In this document: in pieces, positions 27,243-36,364 of the stretch
Layout of the letters: each line of letters opens with the position of its first letter
Numbering within the stretch: the stretch's first letter is position 1
Origin: Acuticoccus sediminis
GTDB lineage: Bacteria; Pseudomonadota; Alphaproteobacteria; Rhizobiales; Amorphaceae
Direction: 5' to 3'
DNA length: 64,000 nt
Assembly: GCF_003258595.1 (NCBI RefSeq)
Contig: NZ_QHHQ01000001.1
Span: 248,001 to 312,000 of the forward strand
Position numbers and translations under genes: made by a program
The notes under the pieces: model-generated
Told to the model about the DNA's origin: nothing
Databases searched by the model: none
The model's input: only the letters and a program-made list of their open reading frames with translations

Positions 27243-28004
27243 GTGGACGCGGGAAACGGCAACGGACGGATCGACAGTGCCAGCGGCGCGACCCATCCGC
27301 TCGTGCTGGTGGTCGAGGACGAGATCCAGGTTCAGGAACTCGTCGCCCAGATCCTGAAGCGCGAGAAGTTCCGCGTCGCGACCGCCGACAGCGTCCGCGC
27401 CGCCGAAGCCGTGCTCGAAGACCAGGACGTCATGATCGCGCTCGTCGACCTCACCCTGCGGGACGGGAACGGCCTCGACCTGGTGCGCCGCCTCTCGCTG
27501 GACCCGATGGTCGGCACCATCATCATGTCCGGCGCGTCGGAGGACATGGACCGGATCATCGGCCTCGAAGTCGGCGCCGACGACTATGTCACCAAGCCGT
27601 TCAACAACCGCGAGCTGGCTGCACGCCTGCGCCGCCACGCCGCCCGCATCCAGTTCATCCGCGACCAGTCCGTCCCAACGCCACCGACGAGCGAGCCCGA
27701 CGCAAGGCCCGGCCCCGCCCTCGGCGACTGGACCATCGACGAGCCGCGGCGCTCCGTCTACGACGGCGCCGGCCGTCGCGCCCTCCTCTCGGACGCCGAG
27801 TTCCGCACCCTCGTCTGCCTCTTCCGCAACCAGGGCCAGGTGCTGAGCCGCGACGGCCTCTACCGCGAGGTCGTCGGCCCCGGCAGCCGCGACCCGCTCG
27901 ACCGCCGGATCGACGTCTACGTCTCCGGCCTGCGGAAGAAGCTCAAGCTGACCGACCCCCACCGCATCCGCACCGTCCACGGCGTCGGCTACATTCTCGA
28001 CTGA
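27243..28004 (+). CDS. OmpR/PhoB family response regulator transcription factor
   Basis: A 253-residue regulator starting at GTG. The receiver domain has VVEDEIQVQ, phospho-acceptor D69 (ALVDLTLRDGNG) and the Lys of YVTKPF; a linker with PTPPTSEP leads to a C-terminal winged helix (LLSDAEFRTLVCLFRNQGQVLSRDGLYREV, then DRRIDVYVSGLRKKL). It should bind DNA after phosphorylation. The sensor kinase is not adjacent: the neighbours are two other response regulators. The target genes are unknown. Confidence 0.9.
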   Translation: MDAGNGNGRIDSASGATHPLVLVVEDEIQVQELVAQILKREKFRVATADSVRAAEAVLEDQDVMIALVDLTLRDGNGLDLVRRLSLDPMVGTIIMSGASEDMDRIIGLEVGADDYVTKPFNNRELAARLRRHAARIQFIRDQSVPTPPTSEPDARPGPALGDWTIDEPRRSVYDGAGRRALLSDAEFRTLVCLFRNQGQVLSRDGLYREVVGPGSRDPLDRRIDVYVSGLRKKLKLTDPHRIRTVHGVGYILD

Positions 28005-28175
28005 CCCCTCGGCGCCCACCGGCCGGCCGGCGCGCCAGCCCGGAGGCGTCCGCGAACCATGCCCCCGCGCTGGCCGGTTTTCACCGCGCCCCGTCGCGCA
28101 CAAGCCACGGGCAATCTCCACAAGAGACAGTTCGCGTGTCGCCCCAGTCAGTAACCAAGGTGCTGAGAGCCTCCG

Positions 28176-28949
28176 ATGCCAGACGCGTCTGATGAAGTGA
28201 ACCGCGAGCGCGAAGGCGAACTCGAAGACCTGGCACGTGACGAAGTGTCACTGCTGTCCGTCCTGCTTGCCCCCAACCGCCAGGGCGAGGCCCTGCGTCA
28301 GAGCCTCATGCTGGCCCTGGGTCTGGACGAGAGGTCCGGCCCCGACACGGATGCGACCCCGCCGTCCGAACCGTCCCCCTGCCCCCCACCCGCCGAGGCC
28401 ACCGTGACCGCGCCTGCCCCCCAGCCCGCCGATGGCGTACCGACATCCACCGCCGCAACGGCCGCCGCCCCGTTCGTGTCCACCGCCTCGAACGACGTGA
28501 CGCGGACGGCGTGGCCCATGGCCCGCCTCGGCCTCGGTGCCGCCGCCAACAATCCGCACGCCCTCGTCGTCGACGACACCGTCATGGTGCGCGAGCACAC
28601 CGTGAAGCTGCTGGAGCGGCTCGGCTACACCGTCACCGCGGCCGAGAACGGGCCGATGGCGCTCCGCCTGCTGAAAGGCATCCCGCGGCTCGACCTCCTC
28701 GTGACCGACGTCGTCATGCCGCTCGCGATGAACGGGCGCGAGCTCGCCGAGAAGGTGAAGGAACAGCACCCCGAAACCGCGATCGTCTTCGTCTCGGGAT
28801 TTGCCGACCTCGGCGTGGAGGAGCGCGTCGGCCTGCCCGCCTCGGTGAACCTCCTCGCCAAGCCCTTCACCCGCGACGAGTTCAACGACGCGATCAACAG
28901 CGCGGTGCGCGAGGCGCAGGCCAGCCCGGATACCCCAGCGATCCACTGA
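28176..28949 (+). CDS. Response regulator with N-terminal extension and proline-rich linker
   Basis: A 257-residue protein whose receiver domain occupies the C-terminal half (from about residue 127): VVDDTVMVREHTVKLLERLGY, phospho-acceptor D178 in LLVTDVVMPLAMNG, and Lys in LLAKPFTRDEF. The first 55 residues form a charged helical segment (EGELEDLARDEVSLLSVLLAPNRQGEALRQ). They are followed by about 50 residues rich in Pro, Ala and Thr. No DNA-binding domain is present. This order, extension first then receiver, is unusual; the extension may dock to a partner. It lies 171 bases after the OmpR-type gene on the same strand. The receiver is like those at the C-terminus of hybrid kinases. Confidence 0.8.
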   Translation: MPDASDEVNREREGELEDLARDEVSLLSVLLAPNRQGEALRQSLMLALGLDERSGPDTDATPPSEPSPCPPPAEATVTAPAPQPADGVPTSTAATAAAPFVSTASNDVTRTAWPMARLGLGAAANNPHALVVDDTVMVREHTVKLLERLGYTVTAAENGPMALRLLKGIPRLDLLVTDVVMPLAMNGRELAEKVKEQHPETAIVFVSGFADLGVEERVGLPASVNLLAKPFTRDEFNDAINSAVREAQASPDTPAIH

Positions 28950-28968
28950 GGCTTAGCGGGCGACCGCG

Positions 28969-31900
28969 CTATGACGCGCGGCCGAGCCCGTGGCCTCCGG
29001 CGTCGCGCCGCCGCCCGATCAGCAGCGAGAAGAGCCGGCCGATGTCCCGGCCGACGCCCAGCAGGCTCGGCACCAGCACCAGGACGAGCACCGTCGCCGA
29101 GGCCAGGCCGAACACGATCGTCACCGCCATCGGTTTCAGGAACTCCGCCGAGATCGACGTCTCGAACAGGAGCGGCACCAGCCCGCCGATCGTCGTCAGC
29201 GAGGTCAGGAGCACCGCCCGCAGCCGGTCCGCGCTCGCCCCCACCGCCGCGCCGTCGAATCCCGCGCCCTCCTCAAGCCGCTCGTCGAACCGCTTCACCA
29301 GGATGATGGAGTCGTTGACGAGGATGCCGGCGAGGCCGAGCAGGCCGACGAGCGAGACGATGGTGAGGTTCATCCCCATCACCCAGTGGCCGAGGATCGC
29401 CCCCACCGCGCCGAAGGGGATGATCAGCATGATCACCACCGGCCGCCAGTAGGACCCGAACACCAGGGCGAGCGTCACGTAGATCACGAAGAGCGCCAGG
29501 TAGGCACCGTTCTGCAGGTCCTCGAAGGACCGCCGCCGCTCCCGGTCGCGGCCGCCGAACTCGCCCCGCACCCCATGCCGCGCCTCGACGATCGGAAGGA
29601 CCTCGGACGCGACGCGCTCGGTCACCGCCTGGGGCGTCGTCACGTCCGGGTCCACGTCCGCCGTCACGGCGATCGTCACGTCCCCGTCGCGCCGCAGGAT
29701 CATCGCGAAGGTATTGCGCTCCTCGATCTCCACCACCTCGGACGCCGGGACGAACGTGCCCGTCGCCGAGCGCAGGAAGAGGTCGTCGATGGTCATCTCC
29801 CGGCCGGCGGTGCGCTGGCGCACGCGCACAGGCACCTCCTCGGCGTCCGGACCGAGCGTCAGGCGGCGCGCGATCTCGCCCTCGAAGGCACCGCGGACCT
29901 GTGTGCCGACCGACTCCAGCGTGAAGCCCAGCGCCTCGCCGCGCGGCGTCAGGCGCATCGCGATCTCGGGCTTGCCGTAGGGCAGGTCGTCCGCGACGCC
30001 CGACACCCCGTCCCACGGCTCGATCGCCGACATCACCTCCGTCGCCGCCGCCTTCAGCGCCGAGGGCGACGCCCCGGTGAGGCGCAGGTCGAGGTCGCGG
30101 CCCGGCGGTCCGCCCCGACGCTCGGCGATGGAGGCCGCCTTCACGCCGGCAAGGTCCGGCAGCGCCTCGCGCCAGGCGCGCACGAGATCGGGCGTCCTGA
30201 CCTCGCGCCGCTCCGACGGGGTGAGCTGCACCGACAGCGTCGCGAGGTTGTCCCCCCGGTCGCGGCCGGCCCGGCCGATCAGCGCGTAGGCGTCGGCGAC
30301 GAGGTCGCCCCTTTCGGCGAGGCGCGCCTCGGTCTCGAGCAGCGACGCCTCGATCGCCTCGATCCCGGCGATGGCGCGCTCGCGTGGGGTCCCGGGGTGG
30401 AACTCCACCCGCGCCGTGATGAACTCCGATTCCGGCGACGGGAAGAAGATGAACTTGATGTGCCCGCCGCCGATGTAGAGGCCGTAGACCACCACCATGA
30501 CGCTGCCGACAGCGAAGGCGAGCGTGGCGTAGCGGAAGGTGTAGGCGGCACGCACGATCCGGGTGAACGCCCCGTCGCGCAGGCGGTTGAACGTCCGGTC
30601 GAACCCGGCCCGGAAGCGGGTCAGCGGATCGCGCGGCGCCCTGTGCCGGCGGCGGGCGAGGCGGCGCTCCACGAAGGCGGCGAAGGCGAGCCCGGCGAGG
30701 ATCGCCACCACCGCGAGGAGCGCCGGCGGCAGCTCGATGAGCGGGCGCAGCACGGCCAGCCCCTGCGCTGCCGTGGTCCCGTTGGTCAGCAGCCAGGACG
30801 AGGCCTGGACCAGCCCGCCGATGAACGCCGCGCCGAGCCCCGCGAGGACCGTGAGGCGCAGGAGGCGGCCGAGCGCGAGCTGCGAGCCGCCCTGGTGCGC
30901 GAGGTGCCCCGGCAGCACGAGGAAGCACTCGATGAGCGACGCGACGATGATCGCGATGCCCACCAGCGGGATCGCCGACATCATCTGCCCCATCACGTCG
31001 CGCATCAGGAAGATCGGCGCGAACGAGGCGACCGTCGTCAGCGAGGAGGCGAGCACCGGCACCAGCATCTCGGTCGCGCCCCGGACGGCCGCGTCCGTCT
31101 GCGGCACTCCGCGCGCGGCGAGCGTGTCGGCGTGCTCGCCCACCACGATGGCGTCGTCGACGATGACGCCGAGCATCATGATGAGCGCGAACAGCGACAC
31201 CATGTTGAGCGACTGACCGGTCGCCAGCATCACCGCCAGCGTGCCCGCGAACGCCACCGGAATGCCGAGCGCGACCCAGAAGGCGATGCGCGCGTTGAGG
31301 AAGATGAAGAGGACGACGAGAACGACCGCGAGCCCCTGCCAGCCGTTGGTGACGAGGAGCGAGATGCGCTCCCACAGCATCTCGGTGCGCACGTCGTAGA
31401 GCTTGACGTGCAGAGTCGGCGGCAACGTCGCGCGCAGCTCGTCGAGGTAGGCGCGCACGGTACGGTCGGCGGCGAGCGCGTCGGCGGTCGGCGCGCGCTC
31501 GATGGTGAGCTCGATCGCCGGATCGCCGTCACGAAGGCCGGACACCGAGGCGCGCTCGAACCCCTCCGCGACGTTGGCGACGTCGCGCACGGTCACGACC
31601 TCGCCCGTCGGCAGCGTCTTGACCGGGAAGGCAGCGATCTCCTCCGGCGTCTTCCCGGCGGCGAGGACGCGAACCTGCCGCTCCACCACGCCCTCGACCA
31701 CGCCGGACGGGCGGTCCAGCGTGTTGTTGCGCACCGCCGTCGCGACGTCCTCCACCGTGAGGCCGAGGCGCAGCAGGTCGTGCTCGCGCGCATCCACCAC
31801 GATCTCCCGGTCCCGCGCGCCGCCGAGGGACACCTGGTCCAGACCGCGCGCCATGAGGTCGTCGCGGATGCGGCGCGCGAACGTCTGCAGCGCCGGCTCG

Positions 31901-32337
31901 GAGAACGGGCCGGAGACGGAGACCTTGGCGACCGGGTCGCGCAACCGGTCGAAGCGCACCTTCGGGCGCTCGGCGTCGTCGGGAAGCGTGGTGATCGCGT
32001 CGACGGCCTGCTCCACGTCGGAGTAGGCCTTCTGCATGTCCGTCCCGGCCTCGAACTCGATCGAGGTGAAGGCCGAGCCCTCGCGGGCGATGGAGCGGAT
32101 GCTGTCGACGCCGGTGAGGTAGCGCACCGCCGGCTCCACGGCGGTCAGGATGTTGTCGGACACGTCCTCCGCGCTGGCGCCCGGCCAGGGGATGCGCACC
32201 TCCACCTCGTTGAGGTTCGCAGGCGGCCAGAACCGGGTCGTCAGCCCGGTCAGGGCGTAGACGCCCACCGCGAGCATCAGCGCCATCAGGAGGTTGGCGG
32301 CGTTGGGGTGGCGGGCGAACCCCGCGATGAGCCGCAT
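28969..32337 (-). CDS. RND family efflux transporter permease
   Basis: A 1122-residue inner-membrane pump of the AcrB/MexF-like superfamily. It has a first helix (HPNAANLLMALMLAVGVYALTGL), a large periplasmic domain, the helix block around VTNGWQGLAVVLVVLFIFLNARIAFW, and the proton-relay region FALIMMLGVIVDDAIVVGEHAD; the pattern repeats in the second half (GLAGILVNDSIILVKRFDE). It expels drugs, lipids or metabolites with the upstream HlyD-type adaptor, powered by protons. The ATG at 32337 shares its A with the adaptor's stop codon (TGATG). No outer-membrane channel gene is nearby, so a TolC-like protein from elsewhere is probably used. Confidence 0.93.
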   Translation of the reverse strand: MRLIAGFARHPNAANLLMALMLAVGVYALTGLTTRFWPPANLNEVEVRIPWPGASAEDVSDNILTAVEPAVRYLTGVDSIRSIAREGSAFTSIEFEAGTDMQKAYSDVEQAVDAITTLPDDAERPKVRFDRLRDPVAKVSVSGPFSEPALQTFARRIRDDLMARGLDQVSLGGARDREIVVDAREHDLLRLGLTVEDVATAVRNNTLDRPSGVVEGVVERQVRVLAAGKTPEEIAAFPVKTLPTGEVVTVRDVANVAEGFERASVSGLRDGDPAIELTIERAPTADALAADRTVRAYLDELRATLPPTLHVKLYDVRTEMLWERISLLVTNGWQGLAVVLVVLFIFLNARIAFWVALGIPVAFAGTLAVMLATGQSLNMVSLFALIMMLGVIVDDAIVVGEHADTLAARGVPQTDAAVRGATEMLVPVLASSLTTVASFAPIFLMRDVMGQMMSAIPLVGIAIIVASLIECFLVLPGHLAHQGGSQLALGRLLRLTVLAGLGAAFIGGLVQASSWLLTNGTTAAQGLAVLRPLIELPPALLAVVAILAGLAFAAFVERRLARRRHRAPRDPLTRFRAGFDRTFNRLRDGAFTRIVRAAYTFRYATLAFAVGSVMVVVYGLYIGGGHIKFIFFPSPESEFITARVEFHPGTPRERAIAGIEAIEASLLETEARLAERGDLVADAYALIGRAGRDRGDNLATLSVQLTPSERREVRTPDLVRAWREALPDLAGVKAASIAERRGGPPGRDLDLRLTGASPSALKAAATEVMSAIEPWDGVSGVADDLPYGKPEIAMRLTPRGEALGFTLESVGTQVRGAFEGEIARRLTLGPDAEEVPVRVRQRTAGREMTIDDLFLRSATGTFVPASEVVEIEERNTFAMILRRDGDVTIAVTADVDPDVTTPQAVTERVASEVLPIVEARHGVRGEFGGRDRERRRSFEDLQNGAYLALFVIYVTLALVFGSYWRPVVIMLIIPFGAVGAILGHWVMGMNLTIVSLVGLLGLAGILVNDSIILVKRFDERLEEGAGFDGAAVGASADRLRAVLLTSLTTIGGLVPLLFETSISAEFLKPMAVTIVFGLASATVLVLVLVPSLLGVGRDIGRLFSLLIGRRRDAGGHGLGRAS

Positions 32338-33638
32338 CAGGACGGCTCGCGCCGGGCTTCGCCGGTGTCGTCCAGATCGACGCGGCGCACCTTGAGGCCG
32401 TCGCCCGCCTCGGCGAGGCGCGTCGTCACGATCTGGTCGCCCGGTTTCAGCGGGCCGCGCACGATCGCCTCCGACCCGTCCCGGGCAAGGACGGTCACGG
32501 GGATGCGCTCCAGCCGGTCGTCGTCGCCGATGACGAAGACGTGGTCGCCGTAGAGGGCGGTCGTCGGCACGCGGGCGGACTGCGGGTGCGGCCGGTCCGG
32601 CACCGCGACCTCGACGAAGGCACCCGGACGCGGCAGCGCCCCCGGCGGCAGCTCCAGCCGGGCGTAGACGTCGACGCCGCCGGTGTCGCTCGCCACCTTG
32701 GCGCCGATGCGGTTGACGACGGCGGTGTAGGTCAGCGGCTCGTCGCCGATCAGCCAGGCGACGGCGATTTTCGCGCCGATCAGCGACTTGCCGGCGATGA
32801 GGCGGCCGTAGCGCTCGTCGGACAGCACGAACCGCACCTCCAGCCCGTCGGCGCGGACCAGCGTCACGGCGACGTCGTTGGCCTGGAAGATCCGGCCGAG
32901 CGCCGCCGTCTCGTTGAGGACGATGCCGCGAAAGGGGGCGGCGAGGACGGTATCCTCCAGCGCGCGCTCCGCCTCCTCGACGGTCCACTCCAGGCGGTCG
33001 ATCTGGGCGCGCTGCTGGTCGAGGCGCGCCTCCTCCCCCTCGAGGCTGTAGCGCGCCTGATCGACCGACTGCTGCCGCTGGCTGACGAGGAGGCGCCGCT
33101 CGTCGACGGCGCGGTCGGTGATGGTGCCGCTGCGCAGCGTGGTCGCGCGGTCGAGGTCCCGGGTGGCGAGGGTGAGCTGCTCCTCGGCGCGGGCGAGGTC
33201 GCTGCGGCCCATGGCGATGCGGCTCTCCGCCTCGCGAGCGGCGGCCTCGGCTTCCTTCAGCTGGGCACGGGCCTCGCGCAGCGCGCCGGAGTAGGCGAAC
33301 GGGTCGATGCGCACCAGCGTCGCCCCCTCGTCCACCATGCCGCCGACGGCAAGGTCCGGGTGAACCTCGACGACGCGGCCGGGCGAGGCGACGCGCAGCT
33401 CCGCGCTCTCGAGCGCCACCACCTCGCCGAAGGCGCGCAAGGTGGCGCGGTTGGTGGCGATCTCGGCGTCGACGGCGGTAACGGAATAGACGGTCTCTGC
33501 AGGCCGGGTGCGGGCCGCGTGGTCCGCCGCCCCCCCGTCGACGAGGCGGTCGGTCCAGGCCCAGGCCGCGAACAGGATGACGGCCGGCAGGATCGCCTGC
33601 GCGGCCAGACGCAACAGCCGGACGAGAGCGCGCCTCAC
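32337..33638 (-). CDS. RND efflux periplasmic adaptor subunit (HlyD/MFP family)
   Basis: A 433-residue membrane fusion protein starting at GTG. An N-terminal membrane anchor (ALVRLLRLAAQAILPAVILFAAWAW) is followed by a barrel-sandwich hybrid half (RVASPGRVVEVHPDLAVGGMVDEGATLVRID). A long coiled-coil hairpin (about residues 115-225) and beta-barrel segments (LAAPFRGIVLNETAALGRIF) complete it. The coiled coil should meet an outer-membrane channel. The gene follows hslO by 25 bases and overlaps the permease start, so hslO, adaptor and permease may form one transcript. Confidence 0.92.
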   Translation of the reverse strand: MRRALVRLLRLAAQAILPAVILFAAWAWTDRLVDGGAADHAARTRPAETVYSVTAVDAEIATNRATLRAFGEVVALESAELRVASPGRVVEVHPDLAVGGMVDEGATLVRIDPFAYSGALREARAQLKEAEAAAREAESRIAMGRSDLARAEEQLTLATRDLDRATTLRSGTITDRAVDERRLLVSQRQQSVDQARYSLEGEEARLDQQRAQIDRLEWTVEEAERALEDTVLAAPFRGIVLNETAALGRIFQANDVAVTLVRADGLEVRFVLSDERYGRLIAGKSLIGAKIAVAWLIGDEPLTYTAVVNRIGAKVASDTGGVDVYARLELPPGALPRPGAFVEVAVPDRPHPQSARVPTTALYGDHVFVIGDDDRLERIPVTVLARDGSEAIVRGPLKPGDQIVTTRLAEAGDGLKVRRVDLDDTGEARREPS

Positions 33639-33663
33639 AGCGCGGCCCTCGTCCGGCGGGGCG

Positions 33664-34635
33664 TCAGTGCGCTGCCCCGCGCTCGTCCAGTGTGTCCGGG
33701 TCGAACACGTACTGTGTGTTGCAGAACTCGCATGTCACCTTTATCGCGCCGTCCTCGACCATCGAGGTCCGATCGTCGTGGCTGAACTGGTCAAGCATCG
33801 TCTTGATCTTGTCAGTTGAGCAGCGACAGTCTGCACTCAAGCTGAACGGGTCGAACACCCGCACGTCCCGCTCGTTAAACAGACGCAGCAACAAACGCTC
33901 GGCCGAGATGTCCGGGTCGACCAGCTCGTAGTCCTGCGCGCTCTGGGTCCGGGCGGCAGCCTCGACCCAGGCGTCGTCCTCCTCCCGCTCGTCGCGGGCG
34001 GCACCGTCCGGCGCGTCGCCAGGCGCGATGTCGCGAACGACGATGCGGTCGGACGCGTCGGGCAGGAACTGCACCGTCACGCCGCCGCCGCGCCAGCTCC
34101 GGCGGGGCTCCTCGCCGGGGCGACGCTCCATCGTCTCGGCAACCGCCAGGCGCACCATGGTCGGGATCTGCTCGGACTGCGTGAAGTAGGTGTGCGCCAC
34201 CTCCTCCAGGCTGTCGCCCGTCATCGCCACAATCCCCTGGTAACGGCGCACCGTATCCTTCGGGTCGATGGTGAGCGCCATCGTCCCTTCGCCGACGATG
34301 TCACGCAGGGTGTGGTCGTCGGCGAGCGCGGCGACGGCCTCGGGGTCGAAGCGGGCATAGCCGCGCAGCCCCTCGGGCGTGGTGAAGTCGGTGACGAGCA
34401 GCGACACGGGTCCGTCCGACTGGATCTGGAGGACGACGCGGCCCTCCATCTTCAGCGCGGTGGCGAAAAGGACGTTGAGGATCACGGCCTCGCCCAGCAG
34501 GCGGGACACGGCGGGCGGATAGTCGTGCCGGCGCAGAATCGAATCGAGCGACGACCCGAGCCGCGCGACGCGGCCACGCACGTCGAGCTCCTCGACGGAG
34601 AACGGTAGGACACAATCGTCGGCAGTGGCGGTCAC
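33664..34635 (-). CDS. hslO: Hsp33 redox-regulated molecular chaperone
   Basis: A 323-residue cytoplasmic chaperone that is activated by oxidation and prevents protein aggregation. Family segments include LLGEAVILNVLFATALKMEGRV and DSLEEVAHTYFTQSEQIPTMVRLAV. The C-terminal zinc-binding redox switch is present as CRCSTDK and CEFCNTQYVF (CxC and CxxC). I chose the GTG at 34635, which has AAGG 8 bases upstream; an earlier open frame start at 34725 would add non-conserved residues. The middle carries an acidic insertion (DAPDGAARDEREEDDAW). The gene leads a possible operon with the RND efflux genes. Confidence 0.93.
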   Translation of the reverse strand: MTATADDCVLPFSVEELDVRGRVARLGSSLDSILRRHDYPPAVSRLLGEAVILNVLFATALKMEGRVVLQIQSDGPVSLLVTDFTTPEGLRGYARFDPEAVAALADDHTLRDIVGEGTMALTIDPKDTVRRYQGIVAMTGDSLEEVAHTYFTQSEQIPTMVRLAVAETMERRPGEEPRRSWRGGGVTVQFLPDASDRIVVRDIAPGDAPDGAARDEREEDDAWVEAAARTQSAQDYELVDPDISAERLLLRLFNERDVRVFDPFSLSADCRCSTDKIKTMLDQFSHDDRTSMVEDGAIKVTCEFCNTQYVFDPDTLDERGAAH

Positions 34636-34769
34636 AACAAGAACCTTATTTTCAGCGTGATGATACGGCCGCCGGCCCTGGTCGGGCGCGACGCGCGGAC
34701 GTCTCCTGCGGTAAGGCAGGCCCACTATATAGGAATTTCAAACCAGCCCGCCACACGGCGGCCGATGCA

Positions 34770-35282
34770 CTACTCGTGCCGGTCGTCCCGGTGCTTCTTG
34801 CCCGACAGGCCGAGCCCGCGCTCCAGCCGGGCGACGGCGATCAGCACGACGAGGCCCACCCCCGTGACCACCACGGCGAGGAGCCACTGCCCGACCCCGA
34901 CGGCCAGCCCCACCGCCGCCGACAACCACACGCTGGCGCCCGTCGTCAGCCCCCGGACATGACCGCGCGTCAGGACGATGAGCCCGGCCGCGAGGAAGGC
35001 GACGCCCGACGTCACCGCCTCGATCAGGCGCAGCGGGTCGAAGCGCATGTCGTCGCCCTTGACGTCGGCAATGAGACCGAGGGCGATCACCGCGAACGTC
35101 GCCGAGGCGATGCCGACGAGCATGTTGGTCCGCAGTCCCGCCGGGTGGGCGCTGACCTCGCGCTCCATGCCGATTGCGCCGCACAGCACCGCGGCTCCGA
35201 CGATGCGCAGCACGATCACGACCGCCCCCGGCCCGGGGACGTGGCCGAACTCGGTCGCGAGGATGTCGGAGAGCGCGTCCAT
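34770..35282 (-). CDS. MgtC/SapB family membrane protein
   Basis: A 170-residue inner-membrane protein with about four or five helices and the MgtC signature region GAIGMEREVSAHPAGLRTNMLVGIASATFAVI. It then has VAFLAAGLIVLTRGHVRGLTTGASVWLSAAVGLAVG. MgtC proteins limit ATP synthase activity or affect magnesium homeostasis in some pathogens; many members have undefined roles. The length is at the short end because the C-terminal cytoplasmic domain is lacking. The gene is upstream of hslO on the same strand with a 134-base gap. Confidence 0.88.
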   Translation of the reverse strand: MDALSDILATEFGHVPGPGAVVIVLRIVGAAVLCGAIGMEREVSAHPAGLRTNMLVGIASATFAVIALGLIADVKGDDMRFDPLRLIEAVTSGVAFLAAGLIVLTRGHVRGLTTGASVWLSAAVGLAVGVGQWLLAVVVTGVGLVVLIAVARLERGLGLSGKKHRDDRHE

Positions 35283-35421
35283 ACCGGGGAGAATGCATCC
35301 GTCGGCGGTCGGTTCGGAATTGCACCGATCGTCTCAGAGAGAGACCGGACCTACTTCCGGGTCGCCGCCCTGCCCGCCGGCCGGAGGTCCGTCCCGGCAC
35401 GCGCCGCGGACGGGCCGAGCA

Positions 35422-35444
35422 CCGGCGGCCGCGAGGGCCGCCGG
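35422..35444 (-). terminator. Terminator hairpin downstream of argF
   Basis: A perfect 9-bp GC stem (CCGGCGGCC / GGCCGCCGG) with a 5-base loop stands 8 bases past the argF stop codon in the gap before mgtC-like gene. No T run is seen. Confidence 0.55.
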
Positions 35445-35452
35445 CAGCCACC

Positions 35453-36364
35453 TCAGCCGAGGCGGTCGAACACGTAGGCGAGGATCGCCTTCTGCGCGTG
35501 GACGCGGTTCTCGGCCTCGTCGAACACCGCCGACTGCGGGCCGTCCATCACCGCGTTGGTCACCTCCTCGCCGCGGTGGGCGGGGAGGCAGTGCATGAAG
35601 ATCGCGGACGGTCCCGCCACCTTCATCAGCTCCTCGTTCACCTGGTAGGGGCGGAAGACGTGGCGCCGCTCCTCCTCGTCCTCGTCCCCCATGGAGGCCC
35701 AGGAGTCGGTGATGACGACGTCGGCGCCGCGCACCGCGCCCTGCGGCTCGGTGCCGACCTCGATCTCGGCGCCGAGACGGCGCGCGGTGTCGATCAGCAT
35801 CGGGCGCATGGCGAACTCCGGCGGCGTCGCGATCCTCATCCTGAAGCCGAGCTTGGGGGCGGCCTCCAGAAGCGTGGCGAGCACGTTGTTGCCGTCGCCC
35901 ACCCAGGCGAGCGTCTGCTTCTCGAGGGCACCGACGCGCTCCTCGATGGTGATGAGGTCGGCGATGATCTGGCACGGATGCGACTTGCGCGTCAGGCCGT
36001 TGATCACCGGCACCTGCGCCGCCTCGGCGAAGGTGGTGAGGCCCCCGTGGTCGAGCATGCGGATCATCACCGCCGAGACGTAGCGCGACAGCACCGTCGC
36101 CGTGTCGGCCAGCGACTCGCCGCGGCCGAGCTGCATTTCGCTGCCGGAGGCGACGATGGTGTCGCCGCCCAGCTCACGCATGGCGAGGTCGAACGAGAAG
36201 CGCGTCCGCGTCGACGGCTTCTCGAACAGCATGGCGAGCGTCTTGCCGCGCAGGCGGTCGGTGCGGATGCGCCCCTCCGCCTTGACCCGGTGGCCTTCGT
36301 CCAAAATGGCGCGGAGCGCCTCAGGGGTCTGAGACGCGATGTCCAGAAAGTGCTTGGGGGTCAT
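35453..36364 (-). CDS. argF: Ornithine carbamoyltransferase
   Basis: A 303-residue enzyme making citrulline from ornithine and carbamoyl phosphate. The carbamoyl-phosphate motif STRTR is at residues 51-55 within EKPSTRTRFSFDLAMRELGG; SHPCQIIADL and the ornithine-binding MHCLPAHRGEEV motif are also present. The length is normal. The ATG at 36364 overlaps the argD stop by four bases, so the two genes are translationally coupled. The argininosuccinate synthase gene argG is at the left end of the window. Confidence 0.97.
   Translation of the reverse strand: MTPKHFLDIASQTPEALRAILDEGHRVKAEGRIRTDRLRGKTLAMLFEKPSTRTRFSFDLAMRELGGDTIVASGSEMQLGRGESLADTATVLSRYVSAVMIRMLDHGGLTTFAEAAQVPVINGLTRKSHPCQIIADLITIEERVGALEKQTLAWVGDGNNVLATLLEAAPKLGFRMRIATPPEFAMRPMLIDTARRLGAEIEVGTEPQGAVRGADVVITDSWASMGDEDEEERRHVFRPYQVNEELMKVAGPSAIFMHCLPAHRGEEVTNAVMDGPQSAVFDEAENRVHAQKAILAYVFDRLG

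Noticed and set aside
28990-32553. 1187-codon plus-strand open frame opposite the RND permease
   Set aside because: High-GC genes often leave long antisense frames; the His/Arg/Glu-rich translation has no recognisable domain while the minus strand encodes a clear RND transporter.
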